The notes beneath the pieces are model-generated. The model searched no databases. It was not told where the DNA came from and was given only the letters and a program-made list of their open reading frames with translations. From assembly GCA_002336725.1 (NCBI GenBank), contig DDEO01000172.1, forward strand, positions 1 to 23,568: a stretch of DNA of 23,568 nucleotides, written 5' to 3'. Below, one piece after another: positions 7,231 through 16,100 of this stretch. Origin of the DNA: Bacteroidetes bacterium UBA1952 (GTDB lineage Bacteria; Bacteroidota; Bacteroidia; Chitinophagales; Chitinophagaceae). Each line of letters starts with the position of its first letter. The first letter of the stretch is position 1. A program made the position numbers and the translations under genes.

Positions 7231-7264
7231 AGAAAGCGTTCCGGAAATTTCCGGAACGCTTTCT
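7231..7264 (+). terminator. Perfect 34-bp palindrome acting as terminator
   Basis: AGAAAGCGTTCCGGAAA (7231-7247) is followed immediately by its exact reverse complement (7248-7264), then CTTTT. It lies 27 bp after the stop of the small membrane protein. The stem contains two TTCCGGAA words (7239, 7249). A-rich sequence on the left would also give a U-tract on the minus strand, so it may act in both directions. Confidence 0.8.
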
Positions 7265-7294
7265 CTTTTAAGGCTATGTTCCTATTCCCGTGCC

Positions 7295-7322
7295 GTAGAG
7301 ACAAGGTATGCCTTGTCTCTAC
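7295..7322. repeat. REP/MITE-like inverted repeat, copy 1
   Basis: GTAGAGACAAGG (7295-7306) pairs with CCTTGTCTCTAC (7311-7322) around a TATG loop. It resembles the GTAGAGAC...GTCTCTAC type of dispersed intergenic repeat known from cyanobacteria and other phyla. No T-tract follows, so terminator function is less likely. Confidence 0.7.
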
Positions 7323-7378
7323 ATCATCCGGGGCGACGCGGTTGATAAATTTCCGGAAAATTATAGCGACGAAAATCA

Positions 7379-7404
7379 CAGCAACAAGGCATGGCTTGTT
7401 GCTG
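7379..7404. repeat. REP/MITE-like inverted repeat, copy 2
   Basis: CAGCAACAAG (7379-7388) pairs with CTTGTTGCTG (7395-7404) around a 6-nt loop GCATGG. Its centre, ACAAGGCATGGCTTGT, is nearly the same as the centre of the inverted repeat at 7295-7322 (ACAAGGTATGCCTTGT), with different outer arms that are again complementary. Confidence 0.65.
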
Positions 7405-7465
7405 ACACTAAAGGAAAAATCTCAAAAAATCTTTTTACGCCGCCCCACACCCGAAATTTGCCTGC

Positions 7466-8227
7466 GTGTACACTCTCAAGAAAAGTCTCGGACAGCACTT
7501 CCTGACCGATGAAAATATTTGCCGGCAGGTGGTGGAATCCGTTACCCATACGCCCGGTATGCGCCTGCTCGAAATCGGGCCGGGCGGCGGGGCCATCTCC
7601 AGGTATTTTGCCGCCTGGACAGACATTGACTACAAAGCCTATGAGGTGGATGCTGAAAAGGTGGCGTATCTGGAAAAGACATTTCCGGAAATGCGGGGTA
7701 AAATTGTGCTTCAGGATATCCTTTCTGCGCCCGCGCCCTGGCAGGAGCTTTTTGCGGTGGTGGGCAATTTTCCCTACAATATTTCTTCGCCCATTCTTTT
7801 TAAGATGCTGGACTGGGAACCGCTGGTAACGGAGGTTACCGGAATGTTTCAGAAAGAGGTGGCCAAGCGCGTAGCAGCCGGGCCGGGCAGCAAGGATTAT
7901 GGAATTTTGAGCGTGCTGATGGGCGCTTATTTCACGGCAGAATATCTTTTTGACGTGCCGCCAGGCGCTTTCAACCCGCCGCCCAAGGTGATGAGTGGGG
8001 TGGTGCGTTTCCGGAATTCCGGAAATCCGTTTGGCATTGAAGACCGGAAATCGTTTAAGCGACTGGTAAAGGCCGCTTTTAATCAACGGCGCAAGACCTT
8101 GCGCAATGCCCTCAAAGGCACCCTTTCGCCCGATGCGCTGGCGGCAGACGAGCGGATGCACCTGCGTGCCGAACAACTTTCGGTGGCCGATTTTGTGGAT
8201 CTTTATAAAAAATGGATGGGGAAATGA
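7466..8227 (+). CDS. rsmA: 16S rRNA (adenine1518/1519-N6,N6)-dimethyltransferase
   Basis: RsmA (KsgA) dimethylates two adjacent adenosines in the 3' hairpin of 16S rRNA during 30S assembly, using SAM. The 253 residues show the N-terminal KKSLGQHFLTD (5-15), the SAM-binding LLEIGPGGGAIS (34-45), the acidic EVDAE after strand 2, and the catalytic motif NFPYNIS (101-107). The C-terminal helical domain includes FNQRRKTLRNAL, typical of the family. The start is GTG (7466); the sequence upstream does not match the family and the YTLKKSLGQHF context fixes it. The stop overlaps the ATG of the next gene (ATGA at 8224-8227), implying translational coupling. Confidence 0.96.
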   Translation: MYTLKKSLGQHFLTDENICRQVVESVTHTPGMRLLEIGPGGGAISRYFAAWTDIDYKAYEVDAEKVAYLEKTFPEMRGKIVLQDILSAPAPWQELFAVVGNFPYNISSPILFKMLDWEPLVTEVTGMFQKEVAKRVAAGPGSKDYGILSVLMGAYFTAEYLFDVPPGAFNPPPKVMSGVVRFRNSGNPFGIEDRKSFKRLVKAAFNQRRKTLRNALKGTLSPDALAADERMHLRAEQLSVADFVDLYKKWMGK

Positions 8228-9171
8228 GTGGGAAAAAGGAGGTTTTGATAGCCGCGCCGGTGCATCCGGTATTGACCGAAGGGCTGGAAAAGATGGGCTA
8301 TTGCCTGCGCATGGCTCCGGAAATCAAAAAAGAAGAAGCCGGGAAGCTATTGCAGGGTTGCTTGGGCGTTATCACCAGCACCCGCATTCAGTTGTCGCGC
8401 GAATTGCTGGCGCAAAACCCGCAGTTGCGGTGGATTGGGCGGATGGGTTCGGGGCTGGAAGTAATCGACACCGGGGCGGCGGCCGAAAAAGGGATTGCCG
8501 TTTTTGCTTCGCCGGAAGGCAATTGCAACGCCGTAGCCGAACACGCGCTGGGTATGTTGCTTTCTTTATTAAAGAAGATTCCGTCTTCGGCGCACGAAGT
8601 AGGGCAGGGCCGCTGGCTGCGCGAAGAAAACCGGGGCGAAGAGCTGGAAGGGAAAACGGTGGGGCTGATTGGCTTTGGACATACCGGGCGGGCCTTTGCG
8701 CGGTTGCTGGGCGGTTTTGAGGTAAATATCCTGGCCCATGACCCCTACACGAAGCAGGAATTTCCGGAAAATGTGGAGCGGGCAACGCTGTCCGAAATCC
8801 AGGTGCGTGCCGATGTCGTAAGTTTTCATGTGCCGATCCGCGCCGATACACACTATTATTTCAACGAAGCGTTTCTGACGGCGCTTCAAAAGCCGGTTGT
8901 CTTACTCAATACATCGAGAGGAGAAGTGGTGCAGAGCGAGGTGCTGGAAAGGGGCTTGATTTCCGGAAAGATAAAGGCTGCCGCGCTGGATGTGTGGGAA
9001 GGCGAGCCGCTGCCGAAGATGCCGGAGGCCGAACGGAGCCGTCTTTTGCGGCTGGCGCAGCGGGCCGATGTGCTGATAACGCCCCATATCGCCGGCTACA
9101 GCAAAGAGGCGCTCTACAAGATGAGCCGGAGCCTGTTGCAGAAGCTGACGGCGTATCTGGGAAATGGGTAA
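8224..9171 (+). CDS. D-isomer-specific 2-hydroxyacid dehydrogenase (SerA-like)
   Basis: This NAD-dependent oxidoreductase family interconverts 2-hydroxy- and 2-keto acids; many Bacteroidota copies are annotated as phosphoglycerate dehydrogenase. Its 315 residues match the short form without ACT domain. The nucleotide-binding GLIGFGHTG (147-155) has the GxGxxG pattern; catalytic residues are Arg232 (NTSRGEVV), Glu261 (DVWEGEP) and His288 (TPHIAGYS). GSGLEVID (75-82) is the usual substrate-domain loop. No serB or serC is present, so serine biosynthesis is not demonstrated and substrate stays open. The frame is open from 8212, but the ATG at 8224 overlapping the rsmA stop is the natural start. 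Confidence 0.9.
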   Translation: MSGKKEVLIAAPVHPVLTEGLEKMGYCLRMAPEIKKEEAGKLLQGCLGVITSTRIQLSRELLAQNPQLRWIGRMGSGLEVIDTGAAAEKGIAVFASPEGNCNAVAEHALGMLLSLLKKIPSSAHEVGQGRWLREENRGEELEGKTVGLIGFGHTGRAFARLLGGFEVNILAHDPYTKQEFPENVERATLSEIQVRADVVSFHVPIRADTHYYFNEAFLTALQKPVVLLNTSRGEVVQSEVLERGLISGKIKAAALDVWEGEPLPKMPEAERSRLLRLAQRADVLITPHIAGYSKEALYKMSRSLLQKLTAYLGNG

Positions 9172-9175
9172 AAAA

Positions 9176-9183
9176 TATCTTTG
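9176..9183 (+). promoter_or_regulatory. Possible -7 element upstream of the TonB receptor gene
   Basis: TATCTTTG fits TAnnTTTG exactly and lies just after the dehydrogenase stop, 88 bp before the receptor ATG. I find no convincing -33 TTTG at the right distance. A second weaker match (TATCTTTA) lies about 45 bp further on. One of them probably starts the receptor/cargo/PorV transcript. Confidence 0.4.
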
Positions 9184-9271
9184 TGAGGGTTGGGGCATAA
9201 AAGTGCGTTATTTTAACGGCGTATTTTATCTTTACGCTCTTTTTGGCTAAATAAACAACAGCAAAATCTTA

Positions 9272-12200
9272 ATGATGGTACGTAGTCTACGTTATCTGTT
9301 CCTGCTGCTGAGCACGGTGCTATCCACGCATGTTCTTGCGCAGACTGGTGGGATTGAGGGGGTTGTAAAAGACGAACAAGGCGAATTGCTGCTGAGTGCT
9401 TCCGTGCAGGTAACGGAAGGCGGCATCCTGAAAGGCGGAACCGCTACCGATCTCGACGGTAAGTTTCTGGTGAAGCCGCTGAGCGCCGGTCTTTATGACG
9501 TGAAGGTGTCCTTTGTGGGCTATGTTACGGAATTGGTGCAGGGTGTACAGGTCCTCAACGACCAGAACACCACGCTCACCATCGTAATGACCCGCCCGAA
9601 GGCCGCCGGCCCCACCACAGGCCCCGGTGGAAAATCCACCAATATCGGCGAAGTAACCGTTCGGGCTACCCGCTATACCAAACCGCTCATCGAGCCGACA
9701 CAACCCGGTTCCCGCTCGGTGCTGACCGCGCAGGAAATCGAGAAAATGCCGGTGCGCGACCTCGCTTCGCAGGTAGCTACCACGGCAGGCGTGCAGAAAA
9801 GCGGCCGTGGCGACGGCCTGAACATCTCAGGTGGGCGTTCTGAAAATACGCTCATCATCGTGGATGGGATTTTGCAACAGGGCAGCCGCGCCTCCAACCT
9901 GCCTCCCGGCTCGGTTGGCTCTATCTCTGTTTACTCCGGCGGCCTTCCGGCCCGCTATGGCGACGCTACCGGCGGGGTTATCTCTATTACCACAAAAGGC
10001 GTTACCTCAAAGCTACAAGGTAGTGTGGGTGCCGAGCAATCGGTGGACGGATATAACAACACGCGCGCTTACTTCAACCTGAGCGGCCCGATTATCACCC
10101 GCAAAGACAGCTCGGGCAACAAACGCGCCGTGATGGGCTTCACGCTCAACGGCGATTATCAGCATATCAACGACGACAACCCAAGCTACTACCCGAACTA
10201 CGTGTTGAAATCGGACGTGCTTGCCCGCATTCAGGCACAGCCGCTCGTGGCCGTGTCGGACGTAACAGGTACGACTTACCGCAACGCGGGCGAGTTTGTA
10301 ACCAAAGCAGATATGGATACCCGCCGCAGCCGCCTCAACTCGGGCTACGATCGCGGTACCGTGCTGGGTAAACTGGACTTCCAGCTGGCCGAAAACGTAA
10401 ACCTGACACTCGGTGGACAATACACCCTGAGCGATGGCAAGAACTATAACCGTGGTGCTACGCTGTTTGCGCCGGAAAGCATCGGTAGCTCCAGCAGCAC
10501 AACTATCCGGGGATATGCGCGTTTTACGCAGCGTTTTGGCAACCGCTCCTCCGATGCCGATAATCTGATATCCAATGCGTTTTATACCGTGCAGGCCGAT
10601 TATCAGAAGGAGCTGAACAGCTCTTCAGATCCGAAATTTAAAGAAGACATCTTTAAATACGGCTACCTGGGTAAGTTCTATGAAGACACCAAGAAGACCT
10701 ATAATTATTTTGTAGATCCGACAACCGGAAAGAGCGGTTTTGTGGCTGATCCCGGCCCGGGCGTTAAGAGCAATGTGCGCTTCCTGCCTTCTAATCTGAA
10801 CCCTGTTCTGGTAAATTATGATCTGGCGCTTCTGAATCAGTTTGGAGTTAAGCCACAGGATATTTCTACGGGTTTCCGGGCTTTCAGTGGTTTGCTCAAC
10901 GGCGACCGCCCGCAGAGCATCTACTCCGACTGGTCAAACGTAGGTGCCGGCCTTACAGGATACAGCAAGTCTAACAACGACCAGTTTAGCGTGGGCATTG
11001 ATGCCTCTTTTGATGTTAAGCCGGGCAAAAACCGCCATTCTATTGAGTTTGGCCTCTATTACCAACAGCGCACAGAACGCTTCTTCGGCGCTTCGAGCAA
11101 CCTGGGCGGTACCAATTCGCTGTGGGAACACGCCCGTCTGCTGACCAACAGCCACATCACCCGCTACGATTACAGCAATCCGATCTTCCTGGTGAATGGC
11201 GTTACTTATACAAAAGAAGACGTACTCGCCGGTCGGATTAATCCTTCGCCTACAGACACCATCCTCTATAACTATCTGTATGTGGACAGCGCACAATCCA
11301 CTTTTGATCGCAACCTGCGCCAGAAACTCGGACTCGCTGCCAGCAATACTGATTATCTCAACGTAGATGCGGTGGATGTAGATAAGCTGTCGCTCGATAT
11401 GTTCTCCCCGGATGAACTGGTGAACAACGGCAGTCCTTTTGTAAACTACTCCGGCTATGATCACACCGGCAAGTTGCAAAGCGGTAACTCTTCCTTCAAC
11501 GACTTCTTTACAAAGAAAGATGCCGCCGGTCGTTATGTGCGCCCAATCGGTGCCTTCCAGCCCAACTATATCGCCGGCTACATTCAGGATAACTTTGAAA
11601 TTGGCCGTGCCCGCTTCAACCTCGGCGTTCGCGTGGATCGCTATGATGCCAATACACGCGTACTGAAAGATCCATATTCGCTCTACGAAACCGTGAAAGT
11701 GGGCGATCTGGGTAAGAACAATTACAATGCCCTGCTCATCGACGATAACGGCAATAAGTTAAGCCTTCCGACCAATATTGGTCAGGATTATGTTATCTAT
11801 GTAAATAACAATAGCCTGCGTACACCGCGTATTGCCGGTTTCCGCAGCGGTGATGACTGGTATGATCCTTCGGGCAAGCTGATTGAAGACCCAACCGTGC
11901 TGAAGCAATATACCGGCGGTCGCAATCCGGAGCCGTATCAGATTAAGAACAGCACTACCGGACGTGTGACCGATATTAAAGATCCGAACTACGACCCGAA
12001 CTCTTCTTTTACGGATTATACGCCGCAGGTGAATGTGATGCCGCGTTTGTCGATGTCGTTCCCGATTCAGGATCAGACCCTTTTCTATGCACACTATGAT
12101 GTAATCGTGCAGCGTCCGCGCGGCTTTGTGTTCACCTCGCCGCTCGACTACTACTTTATGGCCAACCAAACCGGCGCACCCATCATCAACAACCCGGACC

Positions 12201-13135
12201 TGCGGCCTGAGAAACTGGTGGACTACGAATTTGGTTTCCAACAAGCCATCACGCGTAAAACGGCCATCACACTGAGCCTGTTCTACAAAGAGCGCCGCGA
12301 TCAGATTCAGGTTCGCCCGTATCTGTATGCTTCGCCGACTACGTACTACACTTTTGGCAACCGCGACTTCTCGACTACTAAAGGTCTGCGTGTGAAGTAT
12401 GACTTCCGCCGCACCGGCCCGCTGCAATTCAACCTCGCTTATACCCTTCAGTTTGCAGAAGGTACCGGTTCGGATGCCGCATCGAGCAACCGGGGACGTA
12501 CGGATGCCTTCCAGACGGATGGTCAGTTGAGCAACCTGATTTCGGCCTCTATCCCGAACGCCCGTCAGCCATACCCACTCGATTATGACGCGCGTCATAA
12601 CATCGTGCTGAGTGCTGATTACCGTTACTTCGACGGAGAAGATTCCGGCCCGATGCTCTTCGGCTATCGTCCGTTCCGCAATGCCGGTTTGAACCTGATT
12701 GCGACCGCTATTTCCGGAACACCTTATACCCGCTATGAAGATCCGGTAACCACCACAACCGTTGGACAGCCCTTTGCAGCCCGTCTGCCCTGGCGCTTCC
12801 AGTTGGATCTGGCACTTGACAAAGACGTAGTCCTGAAAAACTTTGGACGGAAAAATGCAGATCAGACCGGCCTGAGCGGCGCTCGCGCCCCACTGGTGAT
12901 GAACTTCTTTGTGAATATTCGCAACCTGCTCAATACCCGCCAGATTCTGGGTGTGTATGGTTATACGCAGGATCCGCGCGACAATGGTTTCCTGCAGCAT
13001 CCGCTTGGCCAACAGGCGCTTGCTACGCAGACCTATGCTCCGTCTTACTACGACCTGTACAGCATCGCCCGCGACGTACCCGGATTCTTTGCCCCGCCTC
13101 GTACCATCAACGTTGGCTTCCGTCTTAATTTCTAA
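9272..13135 (+). CDS. TonB-dependent outer membrane receptor with carboxypeptidase-regulatory-like domain
   Basis: A 1287-residue outer membrane protein. Signal peptide 1-23 (cleavage after VLA, before QTGG). Residues about 26-108 form a carboxypeptidase-regulatory-like beta-sandwich (GIEGVVKDEQGELL, TDLDGKFLVKPL, VSFVGY), as in SusC-type receptors. The plug spans about 145-243 (LTAQEIEKMPVRDLASQVA, LNISGGRSENTLIIVDG, YSGGLPARYGDATGGVISITTKG). The rest is a long beta-barrel with an LDYDARH motif at 1103-1109 and a final aromatic residue (GFRLNF). It is larger than most TonB receptors. It is followed after 23 bp by a giant T9SS-type secreted protein and then a PorV-like barrel, rather than a SusD lipoprotein, so it is not a standard SusCD pair. 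Ligand unknown. Two ATGs in a row (9272, 9275) make the exact start ambiguous by one residue. Confidence 0.93.
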   Translation: MMVRSLRYLFLLLSTVLSTHVLAQTGGIEGVVKDEQGELLLSASVQVTEGGILKGGTATDLDGKFLVKPLSAGLYDVKVSFVGYVTELVQGVQVLNDQNTTLTIVMTRPKAAGPTTGPGGKSTNIGEVTVRATRYTKPLIEPTQPGSRSVLTAQEIEKMPVRDLASQVATTAGVQKSGRGDGLNISGGRSENTLIIVDGILQQGSRASNLPPGSVGSISVYSGGLPARYGDATGGVISITTKGVTSKLQGSVGAEQSVDGYNNTRAYFNLSGPIITRKDSSGNKRAVMGFTLNGDYQHINDDNPSYYPNYVLKSDVLARIQAQPLVAVSDVTGTTYRNAGEFVTKADMDTRRSRLNSGYDRGTVLGKLDFQLAENVNLTLGGQYTLSDGKNYNRGATLFAPESIGSSSSTTIRGYARFTQRFGNRSSDADNLISNAFYTVQADYQKELNSSSDPKFKEDIFKYGYLGKFYEDTKKTYNYFVDPTTGKSGFVADPGPGVKSNVRFLPSNLNPVLVNYDLALLNQFGVKPQDISTGFRAFSGLLNGDRPQSIYSDWSNVGAGLTGYSKSNNDQFSVGIDASFDVKPGKNRHSIEFGLYYQQRTERFFGASSNLGGTNSLWEHARLLTNSHITRYDYSNPIFLVNGVTYTKEDVLAGRINPSPTDTILYNYLYVDSAQSTFDRNLRQKLGLAASNTDYLNVDAVDVDKLSLDMFSPDELVNNGSPFVNYSGYDHTGKLQSGNSSFNDFFTKKDAAGRYVRPIGAFQPNYIAGYIQDNFEIGRARFNLGVRVDRYDANTRVLKDPYSLYETVKVGDLGKNNYNALLIDDNGNKLSLPTNIGQDYVIYVNNNSLRTPRIAGFRSGDDWYDPSGKLIEDPTVLKQYTGGRNPEPYQIKNSTTGRVTDIKDPNYDPNSSFTDYTPQVNVMPRLSMSFPIQDQTLFYAHYDVIVQRPRGFVFTSPLDYYFMANQTGAPIINNPDLRPEKLVDYEFGFQQAITRKTAITLSLFYKERRDQIQVRPYLYASPTTYYTFGNRDFSTTKGLRVKYDFRRTGPLQFNLAYTLQFAEGTGSDAASSNRGRTDAFQTDGQLSNLISASIPNARQPYPLDYDARHNIVLSADYRYFDGEDSGPMLFGYRPFRNAGLNLIATAISGTPYTRYEDPVTTTTVGQPFAARLPWRFQLDLALDKDVVLKNFGRKNADQTGLSGARAPLVMNFFVNIRNLLNTRQILGVYGYTQDPRDNGFLQHPLGQQALATQTYAPSYYDLYSIARDVPGFFAPPRTINVGFRLNF

Positions 13136-13158
13136 TTCACCGCTTCCCCTTTTTTACG

Positions 13159-16100
13159 ATGAAGATTCAATTTCGCTTTCCGACGCGTCTCCTGGCGCTT
13201 TCGACAGTTACCCTTTTGGGCGCTGTCGCGCAGTCAGAGGCGCGTGCGCCGGAAGGAGTGCTTAATGAGCAGGCAAAAAAAGTATTGCTAAAGTCGGCGG
13301 CCGGCTGTACGATGCCCACCGCCCGGATCGACCTGGATATCAACAATATCCGGGCGCAGATCATGACTGCCGGTAATATGTGGTATGATCCCGGAACCAG
13401 CGAGGCCCGCTATGAGGTGCCAAAAGGAAGCCGCAAAAACTCGCTCTATGCCGGTGCGCTGTGGGTGGGTGGATTTGACACCCAGCGAAACCTCAAGGTA
13501 ACGGCGCAGACCTACGCCTCTGCCGGTAGCAACGACTACTTTACAGGGCCGCTCGACCAGAATAATAACGTGGACGTGCTCACCTGTAACCTTTGGGACC
13601 GCTTCTGGAAGGTGAACGCCTCCGACATCGCCCGCTTTCGCGAACTGGCAAGGCAATACGCCGGCGATCCGCAGGGGCTGGAAGATGCGATCAGTGGTGC
13701 AGAATTTGATGTTATCAAAGAATGGCCGGCAAAGGGAAGTGTTACCGCCAAGGGAACCAACGATCAGCTGATTACCTACCTGGCGACCACAACCCGTGAT
13801 TACGCGCCATTTGTGGACGTGGACAAGGACGGAAAATATGACTACCTGAAAGGGGATTATCCCAATATTAATGGTGATCAGTACATCTGGCGGATATATA
13901 ACGATATGGGCGGAATCAAGACCCAAACCGGTACTGCCGGTATTGGTCTTGAAATTCAGGCCGCAGCTTTTGCTTACTCCACAAAGGACTATCTGAATGA
14001 TGCCTCGTTCTATAACTATCGCCTGATCAACCGGGGGAACCTCACGCTCGACTCCTGCTTCACGTCCACTTGGACGGATGCCGATCTGGGCTATGCATAC
14101 GACGACTATATCGGCTCCGATACCGCTCGTGGTCTTGGTATTCTCTACAATGCGAAGAGCATTGACGGCAACGGCGCACCGAATCATTATGGCAATCAGG
14201 TGCCTATGGTAGGTGTTGACTTCTTTATTGGTCCGAAGAAGTTTTATAAAGACCCGGTTACCGGTCTTGATACCTTCTATAAAATGAAGATGACCAACTT
14301 CACGTACTTTACTCAGGGTACTGGAACGCCTGCCGAAATTTCGGATCCGAGGAAAGGTCTTGAGTTTTATAACTACATGAGCGGTACCAACCGCTTCGGA
14401 CAGCCCTTCACGAATGACTTCAAAGGCGCTTGCGGCCAGCCTACCAAAGGCTATAGCACGGGGCCGCTTTCTACTACCGTATGGACCGGCGACCCAAGTG
14501 TTCGTCCGAGCTGGTCGGAGTGCTGCACGGCCAACCCTCCCGGCGACCGTCGTTTCATTCACTCGGCGGGACCGTTTAAACTGACGGGCGGCGGTGTAAC
14601 CAATGATATCACTATCGGTGCCTGCTGGGTGGCAGATGTGGGCGGATGTCCAAACACCAACTTTGGTCGTATCAAGCTGGCCGATGATGCCATTCAGGAT
14701 CTGTTTGATAATGACTTTAAGCTGATTCAGGGGCCGGAGGCACCACGCGTTACTAAGCGGGAACTGGATCGCCGCGTGATCCTCTATCTCTCGAACGACA
14801 GCAATAGCAACAACTTTCAGGAGAAATTCGGCTACGACCTTTCTGAATCCCGCTATCGGGTGAGTACGGCCAAGACCCGCAAATTTGGTAATGGCGACAG
14901 CCTCTACAAGTTTGAAGGGTATCGCGTATTCCAGTTGAAGAATAGCAATGTGAACCCTGCCGATATCTTTGGCGAAGATGGTCGCGTAAATCAGACCGTT
15001 GCCGCTGAGGTGCTGCAGATGGATATCAAAAACGGCGTTACTTCTTTGGTGAACCACACACCCGATAACGAGATTGTGGGCGTTCCGGCATTCCGCTCGG
15101 TGAAGAAGGTTACCGGAGCCGATCAGGGTATTCGCCACTCCGTTGTTATCACGCAGGATGCCTTTGCAGTCGGTGATGACAAGCGCCTGGTGAACTACAA
15201 GACCTACTACTATGTAACGATTGCCTATTCCTATAACAATTTCCGGAATTTTGACCCTAATAACCTGGAAGGAACGCAGGATATTACGTATCTGGAGTCG
15301 GTAAAAGGACAAGGACAGACTCCTATCGAGGTGGTAGCGGCGATGCCCAACCCGTCGAACTCCGACATGGGAACCGTTCTGAACAGCGATTATGGCTCCG
15401 GCGTGAAAATCACCCGCGTGGAGGGTAAAGGCAACGGCGGAAACGTATTGCAGATGACGACGGCTTCCGAAGATTCTATAATGATTGCAGGCGTGGATCG
15501 CGTAGTGCGTCCGCAGTATATCGAAGATGCAGGCCCTGTAACGGTGAAGGTGGTGGATCCGGTGATGCTGAAAGAAGCAGACTGGGAACTCTCTATCACC
15601 GGTTATGTTCCGCGCGGGGTTACTTCCGACAACGTGGACAGCGTGTTGCAATTTGGTATCAAAGACAGCACCGGCACGTGGAAACTCACAATGCGCGACG
15701 GTTCTACTCCCGTTACTATCTACAGCGAACGCAATATTAATGTGCTGAATGAACAGATCCTCAGCCAGTATGGCATGAGCGTGGACATCACTCAGGTTGC
15801 GGCTCCTGGATATGTAAACGATGCCACGAACGGATACCTTACCTCAGATGTTACGTTTGAAGACCCCGCCAAGGCCTGGCTTACCGGTGTCTCTGATGGC
15901 GGCGTAGAAGGTGCCGACTATCGCAACTGGATCCGCTCGGGTGCCTACAAGGGCGAGGGTGGCAATTACGCAGACAACGAAGCAACCCGCGACTGGATGC
16001 GCGACAAAGGTGCCGGAGAATCGTTTGATCCCGGAAAAGTATATGAGAAAATGCTCGCCAACAACACCCAGACGCTGGGAACCTGGGCACCTTATATGCT

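Noticed and set aside
7276..7512. 78-residue plus-strand frame upstream of rsmA
   Set aside because: It translates the inverted repeats and runs out of frame into rsmA; no motif or sensible start.
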